A stretch of 64,000 nucleotides of DNA, taken from Dirofilaria immitis. Taxonomy: Eukaryota; Nematoda; Chromadorea; Rhabditida; Onchocercidae. The notes below the pieces were generated by a model. It worked only from the letters and a program-made list of their open reading frames with translations, was not told where the DNA came from and searched no databases. Positions within the stretch are counted from its first letter, which is position 1; each line of letters opens with the position of its first letter. Shown here piece by piece: positions 30,676 through 45,100 of this stretch. The translations under genes were made by a program, and so were the position numbers. The DNA is taken from assembly GCA_024305405.1 (NCBI GenBank), contig JAKNDB010000109.1, positions 744,001 to 808,000 on the forward strand, written 5' to 3'.

Positions 30676-30706
30676 CAAAATATTCTATTCAAAGAATAGA
30701 ATATTT
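30676..30706. repeat. Small perfect hairpin
   Basis: AAAATATTCTATTC, a loop AAA, then GAATAGAATATTTT: a 14-bp stem with a 3-base loop. Confidence 0.7.
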
Positions 30707-31479
30707 TTGAGAATTAAATTTCTAATAATATTAAAATATTTTTTTCTACAAATTATTCTTCGTTGATCGTTCTTTTTTTTCTTCCTATACTTATATGTTA
30801 ATTAATTTTGTAATAAAAGTTCAAAAGAAAAAAGATTAATGAATGAGAATGAAAAAAAAAAAACGAGAAATAACAACTTGAATGAATTCATTAATCATTC
30901 ATTCATTTTTGAATATTCAATTTTCTATTTTAATATGTAAACAATTATTTTATTTTGCCAATAAAATGATGACGAATATGATAAGTGAATAAAAATAAGT
31001 AAATAAAATATACAAATAAATATAACAGTAAAAAGTTTTAAGAAAACCAGAATTACTGGAAATTGAAAAACCAGAAATGTAAATTAAACGAAAGAGATGA
31101 GAGGAAGGGAAAAAAAGAAGGAAAGGAAAAAAGAAAAATGAAGATGATGAAGGAAAGGAGGAAGGATGAAGAAGTAATTTGAATAGAAATGAAATGAAAT
31201 ATTCGTCGTATCGTAAAAGGAAATTTTAGAACCGATAATAATTACACTTCTTCATATGTGTTATTTACAATTATTATTCCTTGTAAATAGTGACCGGTTG
31301 TATAAATAATTAAATTTCAAATTCAATTTCAAATTCATTTCAATAGAATTTAATTAAAGCAAATAACTTTTTAGCTTTTATTCATCAATGCAACAAATTA
31401 TTATAAGAAAATAAATGAATGAATGAAATTAATTGAGCATGCAAGCTTAATCTTTCATTTAATAAATGATAATAATAAT

Positions 31480-32045
31480 AAGAATTGATAGGAATTGAAT
31501 GATAATGGAATGACAATATTACCCTGATAATTACAATTTAAGAAAATGTTAACAGTAAGAATTATAAAAATGATAACAAGATGACAATATTACATTGATA
31601 ATCGTGAATAAAAATGAATAATACGAATTAATAGAAATGATAACAGGATGATAGTATTATCTCGATAATCGGAATTTGAAAAAACATGAATAGTTTAGCA
31701 CGAAACATGTAATAATGATACAGTTATAATTTAACAATTAGTCCAAAAAGAATATAATCATGATAAAGAATACTTAATATTTGCAATAATTTAGATAATT
31801 TAACAGAATAACGATGACTGTATTATTTTTAAATGTTAGCAGCAATGAACATTAAAAGTGTTAAACTTTATCAGAAATTATTCAGATATAGCAAGAAGAT
31901 AGCATAATCACGATAAGAAGTATCTAATATTTGAAATGATTCAGATAATAACTTGACAAAATAGAAATAATTGAATTATTTTCAAATATTAGCAGCTATT
32001 GATATTGAAAGTGTTAAAATTTATCAGAAGCTTTATCAGAAACTT
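31480..32045. repeat. Old, degenerate tandem duplications
   Basis: From 31480 to 31690 a unit with the words GATGACAATATTAC and TTGATAATCG recurs about three times. From 31745 to 32045 two copies of about 150 bases share TAATCATGATAA/TAATCACGATAA, AATATTTG, a TTAGCAGC word and AAAGTGTTAAA before TTTATCAGAA. Copies are diverged. Confidence 0.6.
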
Positions 32046-33111
32046 AGATACTGAAATATACCAAAGAAAAAAAAGGTAGCATAAAAGTTTATTTGATTGA
32101 AAACATTTTATTATAAAATGATGTATATAAGACAGGTATACAATGTTAATAATTAAATAGTTACTGATATAAATATATGATAATAACGATTATTAATTAT
32201 TATTTAATCTTTAAACTGTTAATATTTGCATCTAAAAATCAACAAAATAAAAATTTAAAAATTGTTAAATATGAGAAATGAAATGAATGAATCATAGAAA
32301 TTTAATGTGCTTCTCTTCTCTTTGACTCTTTCTTTTTCTTTCTTTTCTTTTTTCCTTTTTTTTTGTTAAATTTTCATCATTCGTTTTGTTAAAGTAAAAA
32401 TGTCGCATTAATTTACAACAAATGTCAAACAACGATGCAAGCAATGACATTTTAAATTTTTCTTTTTCCTCTTTCAATATCTAATCTGTATTTTATCTCA
32501 CTATTGATAACAACGATAAGACTAGCAATGATAGATTAGAAACGATGATTATGTTTGATAATTATGAAATTTTATAAATCTGATAAACTAAACATTCTAA
32601 AAATTACTCATAAATATATAAATTTGGAAATATTAATTGATATTTGAATAGCTAACGAATAACATGGATGATAAAAAGTTACTTTAAAATACTAAATGAT
32701 TGCTGGTTATCATTAAATTTATCATTTTGATTAAAATTACAGACATATTTTGTAGTTTAAACAAAAAAAAAAAAAAGAAGAAAGAAATCTAAATTACACT
32801 ATTCGTTGCAATATAATCAATTTTGTGAATTATTGACTGAGACGAATAATTATCATCTTGTACCAACAAATATCTTACCTATTTTTATTTTAAAAATTCA
32901 ACATTATTATCATTTATAATTAATTATAATAAATTTTTAATAAATAATAACGAAGTTTTTTTAATCAAAATTAAACATTTAAATTAGTTTAAAAATTAGG
33001 ATAAAATATAAAATTGTAATTATACGCTTGACAAATGTAATACAATAATATTTGTGATATTTCTCAGGTGATATTAGTATGATCGTATGAAATACTAACA
33101 CATATGCAATC

Positions 33112-33184
<73 letters not shown>

Positions 33185-36100
33185 AACATTAATGAGTTGA
33201 AGAAATATTAAACAAGGACAGGTGACAAGTGTAAAGATGACATTGGCATCAATCCGATATATGTAACGATTATAATGATAGTGTAACTATCTGATCTTCT
33301 ACCACACATATATCATCGTATCAATGAAACTATTTCAATTACTATAAAATCTCTTCTCTTATATGGATGAATTTAAAATTTTAAAATTTTCTACTTTTAC
33401 CCCATTTAATATTCTTTTTAATCATATATAACATACATAATGGACATAATAACTGGATAAAAATTATTATCATAATAAATGCAAATGGATAAAAATGATA
33501 ATGATAATTGAAAATTTTACAAAACATTTTTTTTCCAATAATTGAAATTATTGAAATCATTAAGATTAAACGAGAATGATTGAAATATTGATTGAAATTT
33601 TTGTAAATGATATTTTTAGTTTGTTAATTGAAATTATTGAAATTTTAAGGATTTAGAGTGGAATAATTGAAATTAATTGAAAATTTTAGATTGAAATAAT
33701 GAAAAGATCTGAAGATTTTTCAACAATCTTTGATTAGAATAACATTAAATTAATTTGTTTTAATATATTATTATTATTTGCATGTTGTATTTTATTTAAT
33801 TTTTACCTATGAATTGAATTAATGTCTATCGTAATGTTTCTCGTTTTTTTTTCTTTCTAATTTGTATACAGGTTTTTTGAAAGAAAAAATTCTTAAATAA
33901 AATTTTCGATAATTTTAATTTATAAAAGAATAGAAAAAGATCCTACGGTACTGGATAAAATTATCAAATTCAATAATTGAAAATTTCAACATTCGAAAAA
34001 AAATTTTTATTAATTCTTAGCTTAGCCGATCAATCGATATCATAATTATCATAATTATGCTAGTTGAGATGATATCTAGTTTTTATAAGTAATGAGGTGA
34101 AAAAAGCATGACGAAAAAGTGAAAAGAATAAAAGGAAATGTAAGAAATGAATGGAAACAGTATCTTGCTGATATCTGTAAATTAATTTTTGTATGAATAT
34201 ACAAATCTTAAGTTATAATTTCTCCAACAAGGTTACCTGGTACTAATCTCGTCTTCTACAATGCAATTTAACATCGGGAAAGGAATATTGTGAAGGATTT
34301 TGTTAATACAATTCAGATAATTAAACATTAAATGAATTTCATATACAGTATTCATATAAAATATAAGTCATATTCAAACACAAATTACAGTATAACAATT
34401 AAATATTGTTTTATCAAGTATCTAAAATTCAAGACAATTATTCATCGAGTGCGATAATGTCAATTGAACATATATCTGTCTGCATATTTTGTATGCATCA
34501 ACGCTGATCAAATATTCATGTACACTATCTGTGAAAAATACAAACTACAGTAGAGGTATAAAATACGAATTACGGTAGAGATTCATCATTTTTTTTGTAT
34601 CGATTTAAATTTAAATTTAAGCAAAATTTTCTCGAATACTATGTTTCTCCTATTTTAAAGACATTTACCAATCGTTAAAAACTAGCAATATTTGAATTTT
34701 TTAGTTTAAATTTGAAAAAATTGAAATTTTACAAAAATTTGATAAATTTAAGAGAAAGGAAAAACGATTTTGCTAGTAAGTAATTACTGTAAATATGTAC
34801 AAAATGAATTTTTCAAAAAATTAAATAAAATTTTTATTTAAATTGTTGACTATAAGTCTTACGATTTGTTTGTAGAAGAGCTTTTAAACTTTGACTACTT
34901 GTACAATTAATCAGTTACCATTACTGATTAGTTGTTTTCTCTTTTAACCTATAAATTTGATCGACTACTACTATCATATACAGAAAGGATTGGAATGAAA
35001 TTAAATTAAATTTAGATCGAAGAGCTAAACTTAAAACAAAACAAATTTGCAATTCCAACTAAACTAAATTGAACTGAATCGAAATAAAATAAATTGGATT
35101 AAATATAATTAAATTTTTACAAATTCCAATATTTAAATCATTGTAGAATATTTTAAGGAAATCAAATGTTATCAAATAATATGTGACATATATGAAGCAA
35201 TTTATTCTCGATCAGTAATTTTTTTCCAATTTTATATATGTCAATAAAAGGATAAACGTTTTGATAAGAATAAAAAAAAAGAAAATTTTACGGTCCATTT
35301 GATTCAAGGATTGTCCATTTCGGGTTGTTTTTCGGCTTTACAATAAACAAATATGCCTTACTACTAGTAACGATTGCAAGAATGGCCAAAGGTCACTTAA
35401 GAAAATAATTAAACATAGGAATAAATTCTCGAATAGATTGATAAGATATCATTGCAGATATCGCTATTCTTATCAAACATTGTCAAATAAGATATCTTCA
35501 TCAGATATCATTTAATTTTTATTCGCTATAGTGGTAATTTGGAATGATTAAAAGTTGAAACACAAATATCAGCCTAATTAAAATTTTACAAACACCATAT
35601 TTTCTCTATTACCTAATTTAAATTTACTGCATATCTTTATCGAAAAAAAAAACATTTCATCTAATTTAGTGAATCAAAAAATTTGCAAATTTGAAAATAT
35701 CATTCCAAAAAAATAAAAAAATCAATTTTTCTAAATTTTTATTCAAATTTATACTGATAAGTTGGAGAGTGTTATGCTATCAAATTGATATTTGAATATT
35801 TTTTCATAACAAAATATTAAAAATATATAAAATCAAACATATCAAATTCAAATTTATTGAATGTTGAATTATGCAAATTTCCAATAAATTTATGTATTAA
35901 AAATGTTATTTTCAATTAAAAAAATTATCAAATGATCAATCATATCACGGTTTTTAATCACTTATTAAAATTAAAACTTAATCGTTAATTAATTCCTTTA
36001 TAAAAATTAACTAATTTTTATAAATTAATAAGTAATTTTGTAATAGTACAAATTTTTAGAATTTTATTTAACTAATTTGTATTTATTTATTTTTTTGATT

Positions 36101-37619
36101 AAAAAATTAATTTTACAATGCTAATTTAAATAAAAATTTTGTTTTTTTTTGAAGAAAAGAAATGGATGAAAAAAAGTGAAAACAAATAATACTTAAGATT
36201 TTTGCAACTATTTTTTTTAAAGAAAAATGATAATAATTTCAAATATTTTCAATTTTACTATCTTTTTGTTTTTAGTTATTCGATATTGTTTTGTTACGGA
36301 GAAAAATTAGCAAAAATTTGATGCTTTTGAGGATTAGTTTATAGTGATAATGATGATGATAAGATAGCGTTAAAAGATTAGAATTGATTGTTAAACTGAT
36401 ATTTGAATGCTTCATTTGTGTGAATTTAATTTTTTTAAGAAAAAAAGAGCAATTTAATATAAATTTAAAATATTTCTATAAATAATTTAAGTTCTATTTT
36501 TCTTGAAAAATAAAATTAAATTATTGACTATATTTTAAGAAAAAAATGACATCATAACAAAAATTGTTGTTTTAATCAAAATCGTGATAATTGTGTCAGA
36601 CATGCAATAATCATTTTTATTTCCTTTTTTTATTGCGAAATGAAGGTAATATAAATTTTGTGAAAAAAAAAAAAGAAAAAATAGCGAAAAATGAAATGAG
36701 CGAAAGAGAGAGAGAGAGAGAGGAAGAAAAAAAGAACAGATTTTGTTAATTTAGTATGACAAAAAATTATTTGATTTTTTGGAAACAAATTTATTAAATT
36801 TACAAATTGATTTAGTAACATTGTCATTTGTTGATTTTGATTTTTTTTCTTTAATATTATTATAACTAATTGCAAAAATGAATTAATAAAGATTTATGTG
36901 AAATTTGATTTCGAATTAAAAATACTATTCATTTCTGATTAACATGATAATGATTTTAAATAATTTTAAATATTTTCTAACAATTATCATATTTTTTAAT
37001 ATATTAGCAGAAAATGGAACAAAAAAAAAGAGAAAACCGACATTTGCAATTAAACAAATATTAAATTTCATAAAATTTTTTTTTATTGTTAATGTTATCA
37101 TAGCTATCAGTTAATGGCATTCATTTAATTATACTATAAAATGATTCTGAATAACTGCTAACAATTTCAAATGTTTAAACCTAATTTTAAAACATTTTGA
37201 AATTGTTTGTTTTTCGAAGATGTTTGCAATATTTTAAATGTTATATTGTTATCATCTTACCAAACAGATCAAAAAACATTAACTTCAATTTTTCTTTAAT
37301 GTAATTGTGACAACATTAACAGTAGAACGATTTATGAAATCTATTAATGTAGTTTAATAAAATTGAACTACAATAATTGATTTGTATTTTATCAATTATA
37401 TTATTTAAATTTCAAACTATTTGAAAAAAATTATCTAACACAAAAAAATTTTCTATATAAAAACAAAAAAGACAAGCAATAGTGAAAAGTTTGAATTGTC
37501 AAAATTTTCATCATATGAAAAAAAAGAAAAATAATCTAACGTAATATTATCTAATAATTTCAAATTATTAGCTGCTTGTTAAATTCCTAATTATCGTTTT
37601 TAACCCTTTTGGTTGTTGG
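32046..37619. other. AT-rich gene-poor stretch
   Basis: No coding similarity on either strand. It contains a pure TA microsatellite at about 33116-33176 and a TC/AG run near 36706-36721. Open frames such as 36630-36875 and 32292-32477 (both minus) are low-complexity Lys/Phe/Leu strings. Confidence 0.6.
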
Positions 37620-38055
37620 TAACAATTCTGTAGCGTATCATACTCCTATTGCTACTACAATATGCTTAAATTTGGTAAAACTGTAATACACCGTATCCTT
37701 ATTACTATTACAGTACACCAACTATACTGTTTATCATTTGCGCTAAAAACGAAAGCGTAATATTCTATTTGAAGAAAATAAGAATAGGAACAATAACGAA
37801 TTTTCTTCGTTTTTTTCGCTTTGCTATTTGTCAAATTTTGAATTTTTTTATAATTCAGCTTAACAATTCTGTAGCGTATCATATCCTTATGCTATTACAA
37901 AACGTTTAAACTTGCAATACTGTAATCTACCGTATCCCTATTATTACTACAGTACACCAACTATACTGTTTATTATTTGCGCTAAACAAAGCGCAATATT
38001 CTATTTGAAGAGCATAAAAATAGGAACAATATCAAATTTTCTTTATTTTTTTCGC
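37620..38055. repeat. Direct duplication of about 200 bp, period 241
   Basis: Copies at 37620-37819 and 37861-38055 share TAACAATTCTGTAGCGTATC, ACAGTACACCAACTATACTG, TTATTTGCGCTAAA (with TTATCATTTGCGC in copy 1), ATATTCTATTTGAAGA and TAGGAACAAT. About 40 unrelated bases separate them. Frames through it (Tyr-rich) are not convincing as genes. Confidence 0.9.
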
Positions 38056-38379
38056 CTCTTTCCATTTCTTCGCAAATCCGGGAATAACTCTTATTTTTAA
38101 CATAATTTTAATTTAGGAAAGAAGAAAAAGAAGAAAAAAAAACGGAAAAATAAATTTGAGAAAAAGATTTGATTTATTTTCCGATTACAGATTATAAAAA
38201 AGTTTGTTGAAACTACAAAGTTAGCAAATTTTTACGAAATAAATTTTATCGAATAACAAAATAATTCGTTCAATCGTTGTTGCCAAAGGAAAAATAAGAA
38301 AAAAATTTTTATTTTTCCCTTAGTATAATTTGTACTATCGAAATTATTCTCATCATGAAATATTTCGTACTTCTCCTTT

Positions 38380-38392
38380 CTTTTCTCTCTCT

Positions 38393-38439
<47 letters not shown>

Positions 38440-38465
38440 TTTCTCTCTCTCTCCTCTCTCTCTTT
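38380..38465. repeat. TC dinucleotide microsatellite
   Basis: An interrupted CT/TC tract with TTTC interruptions. The minus-strand Arg/Glu-rich frame across it is a product of the repeat. Confidence 0.9.
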
Positions 38466-39068
38466 CTTCGTCTTAACAATTTGGCCTTTTTTTCTTATTA
38501 ATGGATTATATGTATATATATATATACAGACTGAAAAGATGTTTACATTCTTCTTAATCAATGTGATATGATATTTTTTTTCAAAAAGAAAACGTATTAA
38601 AATGAATATAATTAATTCGAATTTTTTAAAATATTTTAATTTCTAAAATTTTGAATAAGTTTGATTATTAAATATCATCAGTTTTTTTTATTATAACATA
38701 TTCATATTTGTTAATAGTTATGATTATTGGAATGATTGAAATTTTGAATTTGAATATTTATTTATATTACTGGTTATTTTTACTTCATGATAATATTTTA
38801 ATTAATGCAGATGTTTCAGAAGATAGGAATCAGAACCATTTTCAGAAATTTGCAGTGATGAAAATTACTAAAATTAAAAAAAAAGCAATAAACTTTTTTT
38901 TGCTTTCAATGTGTAAGTTTATTTTAAATCATTATTTGAATCATTATTAATTAGCAATGAAATGTTTTAAGATTTAGTAGTAAAAATTAAAAGATTTTTT
39001 CGATGCCTATTGATGAAATAAAATTATCAACAAAATTTAATCATTCAAGAAGAATAAGCAGCATTCTA

Positions 39069-39190
39069 TTTGATTGTAATAGTAGATTTTCGTTTGTTTG
39101 TAATAGTAGATTTTCGTTTGTTTGTAATAATAGATTTTCGTTTGATTGTAATAATGGATTTTCGTTTGATTGTAATAATAGATTTTCGTT
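39069..39190. repeat. 24-bp minisatellite, five copies
   Basis: The unit is TTTG(A/T)TTGTAATA(G/A)T then (A/G)GATTTTCG, period exactly 24. Because 24 is a multiple of three, the repeat keeps plus-strand frames open (Cys-Asn-X-Arg/Gly-Phe-Ser-Phe units), which explains the short open frames at 39003-39291. Confidence 0.92.
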
Positions 39191-40915
39191 ATATATTATA
39201 TTTCAATTTTAATACATTAATTTTTATGAATTTAAAAATAACGACAATCAGTTTACTCAATCAAAATTATTCAAACATTATCATCAAATAATAATAATCG
39301 TATAATTTTTAAGCATGAAATTATCGTACATTGATCATCATTATCATTGTTAAAATTGTTAAAGCATTAATTTTTAATCAAGCTTGTTAGTCTCGTCGAT
39401 GTCATTCATGTATTTCGATGAGATTCGTGCGCTGTTTTCAATCTCGACACATAGAGTTTATTTTATTCTTGTTTACTAAAATGTTTCGTCATATCTTTTT
39501 CGTTAAAACTTTCAAAATTGCTACGAGAGTTATTCTTGGTTACTTCTAATGAAGTATATATTTGATATAATTGTATAGATTCATTTCTATCTTTTTATTT
39601 TTCTCCTCTGTATCATTCTCTTTTTAAGATTAAAATTAATACTATCATATCATCTATTCATTCATTTTCTTTATTTATCGTTGAATATTCCATCTAATTA
39701 AATGATACTTTGTTAATATGTTTGTTTGCTAATACTTTGAATGATTATTCGATGATAATTTTCCCGTCTAATATGATAAAATCTCCTAATTAAAGCAAGA
39801 TAAACAAACTTTTTTTTCTTTTAAATTTATTTATTTTTTTATTTGTATTTTGTTGAGATATTTAAGCCTTCATTAAATAAGTCATTGATAAATTTTAGAC
39901 ATTATTTTAGCAAAATGGAAGAATTTCAAAGTAAATAACTAATTTGTCGTATATTCGAGACAAACAAAAATCAATAACTTACTTAATTGAAATGACAAAT
40001 TTGGCAAGATATATTGCAACAACTATCTTAGAAAGAAATACAAATTCGAAATCGATAGATCAAATAACTAAATAAAAATAGAATGGAATTTTACAATTGT
40101 ATTTTTAAATTATACAATCAAAAAAAAAAAAGAAACGAAAGGCGCAAAATTTTTTCCAGCTTATTAATTTATATTATTAGCATAAGCAATGATAATTTTT
40201 AAAATCAAGATTTCAAGATTTCGATTTTTTAAAAGTCAATAAATTTTAATATATTCATTGATCATTTTCGATAATTTATGATCAAATTGATTATGGTATA
40301 AATTATTTGAGTAAAATATGCGATGTAACATTTATTGGTACATTTATTATTTTAAATTATATATCTTTTAAATTAGATTTAAAAATGAATCGATTTAAAT
40401 TTCTTTAAATTAGAATTTTTTTCTTTCAAAAATTAAATATTGAATAAAATGATTGTTATTTTCTAGAGGCCAATAATTATCTACCATTTTCATAATCTAC
40501 AAAATTTATGCGGAAGTTGGGAAAAAATTTTTACATCAATTCAAAGTTGCATTGATGAGATTAGAATTTATAAAGCTTTACATGAGAAACTAAATTCTTT
40601 TCTCTACGTTAAAAACTTTTATTGTGAAATTATTTTTAGTGAAAAAAAACGAATTAATATATTGGAAGAGAAGAAAAATTACAAATCAGGCTCTATTGAA
40701 TTTAGAAAAAAAAAAAAATTAAGCATAAATTTTTTTAAGAAAAAAAAGATAGAATTTGAATTATTTTCCAAATTTTAATACTGATTTTAAATTTCGCTAT
40801 CGATTTGTGATCAATTTTAAATTTGATTGCAATTTTTTGTTTTTAAGTTATGATTTCCTTTTTCAAAATGATTTCCAATTATTAGCTATTTTAATTCATT
40901 GAGTAGTTTTAAATT

Positions 40916-40981
<66 letters not shown>

Positions 40982-41940
40982 CAAACATAAAATGAAAGCA
41001 AAAAAAAATTTGAATTGAAAAATAAAATAAAATTTCGAATTTTTTGATTTACTTCATAATTTCTTAATTAGTTATTATATATTGTTAGTTTCTGTGTGGT
41101 TTTTTTTTCGTTTTAAAATTATTAAATGTTTAATAGAAATTTTAATTTAATAATAATTATTGAAATTTTATTTTATTTTATAATTTTTTAATTCTTCAAA
41201 AAAAAAAGTAAAGAAGGGAAGAAATGAAGTACAATATCATTTAGTTTGATCAAATGGATTTATTATACATTTAAATGATGCATATTTTATTACTTTTTAA
41301 TTCCCGAAAAAATAGAAAAACGAGAAAAAAGCGAGCAAGAGAGAGAGAGAGAGAGAGGAGATAGAAAAAAAAGTTAGGAAAGATGAAGAAGAAGATGAAG
41401 ATGAAGAAGTTATATGCAAATGAATAAATTAAAAATATTTTTTTATGATAAAAATTGATCGAACAAAATTTTTATTTTTATTTTTTCAAATCGTTACTTA
41501 CTGCACACTTTTTTTCCTCTTCTTTTAAATTTTTAATTTTTAGCTCTAATTTTTCTTCGTTTTTTCTTTTTTTTTATCAGTTGAAATTTTTTTAGCCTTT
41601 TTAATAAAAGAAAGAGCGAATGAATGGCAATATAAGTGAATATAATTATTATGATTTGTGATTATTTTAAATTTTCAAATTTTTAATTTTTATCAACTTC
41701 AATTTCAATATTTTAATAAAATGGGACGGAGATCGAGAGTGAGAGAGAGTAGAGAGAGAGAGAGAAGAGGATAGACGGCTAAATGGAAATGAATATAATC
41801 AAGATAGTAAGAAGTACAACCAATAATTTTATGCAAATTTCATCAACATTTTAAGCAATATTTTACTTTTTCTTTGACATTTTTACAAAACTTTTTAAGT
41901 AAAGTAGAAAATTAATTGAGCATGATATCATTTGATTTGT
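39191..41940. other. AT-rich gene-poor stretch
   Basis: No coding similarity was seen. It includes an interrupted TA microsatellite at about 40918-40978 and an AG run near 41338-41357. Confidence 0.55.
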
Positions 41941-41950
41941 TTCATTTGTC

Positions 41951-42166
41951 TTATATACAAGTGCATAAGCATACTTTATGATTAGTTATTCTTTTCTCGA
42001 CTGCACTCAAAATAGTACCAAGTGCAATAAACCCTGTAAAAAATCTTATACTTTTAAACATCCCAATTATAACTAAAAACTCACCTATAAATCCCGATGT
42101 TCTAGGTAATCCTATTGAAGCCATTGAAAATAAAATGAACATAAAATCAAACTTTGAAAATTTTAA
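41951..42166 (-). pseudogene. nuoM: Fragment of bacterial NADH dehydrogenase subunit M (nuoM), Wolbachia-like
   Basis: On the minus strand 42142-41999 encodes 48 residues closely matching the conserved core of bacterial NuoM (MASIGLP-TSGFIGEFLVI, then IIGMFKS and FIALGTILSAV), a membrane subunit of respiratory complex I. The family has GLPGTSGF; here it is GLPRTSGF. The frame upstream stays open for another 8 codons (to about 42166). Downstream, AV is followed by about 26 unrelated bases, after which the MLxxLY segment expected next (ATGCTTATGCACTTGTAT, from 41972) resumes in another frame. So it is a fragment with an internal insertion or rearrangement, flanked by ordinary AT-rich worm-like DNA. 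Mitochondrial ND4 differs at these positions, so I infer a bacterial, probably Wolbachia, source. Confidence 0.75.
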
Positions 42167-42169
42167 ATG

Positions 42170-45100
42170 ATTGAAATTTCTCGAAACAAAAGAAGGAAAA
42201 GATTGGACAAAAGAAAAAGTGAATAGATGAATTTTCTAGCAATGATTGAAAAGGAAGGATGACAAATGAATTAAATTTGATTAAATGAAAGTCGGAAATG
42301 ATTTGTCGTTTTCGTCTTTGTTTTTATTTCAATCACTCAATTTCCTATTTTGAATATCATTAATAAATTATATTAATTTTCTTTTTATTTCTTATCGAAT
42401 CAAAAGAAATTTTTACTTTTTTTTAAAAAAAACTTTGAAATATATTATTTTAATCATAACATTATTTCTCTGTTTTTTTTTCTTTTTCTTCTATCAAATC
42501 AACTTTAGGTTAGAATGAAATTGATTATTTCAAATAATACATTATATAAATAAATTATTATGATTATCGTTCAAACTTCTATTCATGAAAAATGTAAATT
42601 AGATTTCTAAAAAAGAAGAAAAAAAGATGGAAAAAAGTTTTGCGTGTTTCATCAGAGGCATAAATTTGCATTCGAATATTTTACCTTTCGATTATAAGTT
42701 TGCGTTTTCCGGCTGTTATAATCATTCCATTTAATTCATCAATCTCGAAAAAAAAGTATGACATTTAATAATCGAGAAGTCTGAAAGAAAAGAGAAATTA
42801 TAAACTCATTATTAACAGAAGTACACTTATAGTCGAATAGAATTAAATATTTTATATATATATATATATGGATGATCAATTAAAAATAATATTTACATGT
42901 ATTTGAATTTTAATTTATTGGAATTTCTTTTTCTATTCCATTTATCGCAAATCATTTTATATTATCAAATGATATTGATTATTATCATTTTATCTATATA
43001 CTTCATAAAGGTATTATTCATCGAATATCGTTAAATCAAAGAATGTAAAAATATTTTTGCTTATTCTGATGCTTTAAAAATTGCGCTGATATGTTGTTCC
43101 TTTTTTTTTTGATATCAATCAAAACTTTTAAAAATAAAAATGTAAATTATTTGTTGATATAATTTATATCATGAATAAACATATCAATTGATTTCTACCA
43201 ATATCAGCTAAAGTTTTCAAACAAACAAAAAAAAGTAAATAAATTTTATTTTATGCTATAAATGATTTGTAAATTGTCAAAAATTTTCAAAGCGAGAAAA
43301 TATGAATGATAGGAAGAGGTGGAAAAGAAAGGGGGAAAAAAGTTTCAAATCAAAATGAAAGTATAATGAAAAAGATTTGCATAAGAAATTGGGAATGAAA
43401 AATATATATGTATATATTTAAGCTTAAATGTATGAATCATAAATGACATTTATTTATTTATTTATTTTTTCCTTAATTTTTATTTTTTAAAAAAGAAAAG
43501 AAAAGAGAATGAAATTAGCAGAAACAAAATCAACATTTTTATGACAACTTTCCATGAATAAATATTTCGTACAAATTGATATATTTATTTGTCCATTTAT
43601 TTGTTTATTTGTTTACTTTCTTTTTTTACCTTACCTGCTGTTGTTATTTTTTATTTATAATATATTTTACTTTTATAACATAAATTATTTTACTAATAAT
43701 AATAGTAGGTAAGATTTTGAGATTATGAAAAATTTAGTCATTTCAAAGATCTGATTTATTTTAAACTTTAAATTTTGTTTATATATTTTATTTGCCATCC
43801 CTTTCTTTCCATATCTATAATGCATTTAACTTTAATAACATTATCCTTTTATTATTAATAATAGTAGATAAAGTTTTAAAAATAATAGAATAATAGATCA
43901 TTAAAAGATTTGATTAACTTTTAAACTTTTTTTTTAAAAAGAAAAAGAATGCAATTTAATTATTAGCAATTTATTTGATTCTAAATATTTCCGATTAATT
44001 GACTGCTACCTTAATTGATCAACATTTCTGATTATTTTGTGAATTTTTTTTTGATCATAAATTAACTATTCAAAAATATCAATTAACACAATAAAATGAT
44101 AATGAAAATTTGATTAGAAATACGAGAAAAACAAAAAAAAGATTTTGTCGCATAAATTAGCCAAAATTATGTATCGTTTCTAGGATTAGTTAAAATTTGT
44201 TTAAACAAATAAAAACAAACAAATAAATAAATAAACAAAAAACAAACAATTCATAAATTATTTGTTGCTAACAGAAATTAAGAAAATTATCAATTTTATA
44301 TTATTTAATTTTTTTTTCTTTTCTTTGTTTATCTGAGAAAAAAGAATTTATTAATAAAATGTTTCATTTTATACCTTTCTCTTTTTTTTTGTTTATGTTT
44401 ATGGTATTCAAACAATATTTTATTAATAAGATTAAGCTAAAAAAAAGGGAACATTTCAAAAAAATTTTTAGGTTCAAATTTCATTCAAATAAAGCATTCA
44501 GGTGTTAAATTAATATATATAAATATATTTTTTTCATATTAAATTATTCAATATTTTAATTTTATAACTAATAAACGTATTTAATAATTTTAAATTTAAA
44601 ATGTTATTTTTTTTTCTTGAATGATAACATCAATTAATTGCATAGGTAAAATATATAATTTTATGATAATAACTCTGAATTATTTTAATGATACGATTAC
44701 TAACGTACTAATTTTATCATTATCGTTGATAGTTATAGATAATGCCAGAATAATACAGCAAACAAATATTCTCTGATCAACCGATCAATCTCAATCAATC
44801 AATCAATCAACCATACTTCTCCGATAGTTTAAAGAAAAAAAATCACGCCTAATTTTAAACAATCACTATTATATTGTTGTAATTTTTTTCAGCTTATCTA
44901 AAATTTGACATTGATTGGTTTATTATTTTATGATCACTTTTAAGTTAAAACATATTTTGATGAAATTTTTACAATTTAAATTTTGAAAATCAAAAAATGT
45001 CTCTATTTCTTTTTTTAAAAAATATATGCATCTTTTGTTTTCTCGAACTATCAGATTATATAATAATTGAAATTATGATTAATAAGTAAATAAGATGATA

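Noticed and set aside
44465..44490. Word GGTTCAAATTTC resembling a tRNA T-loop
   Set aside because: No acceptor stem, D-arm or anticodon arm could be paired around it; no tRNA gene was found in the window.
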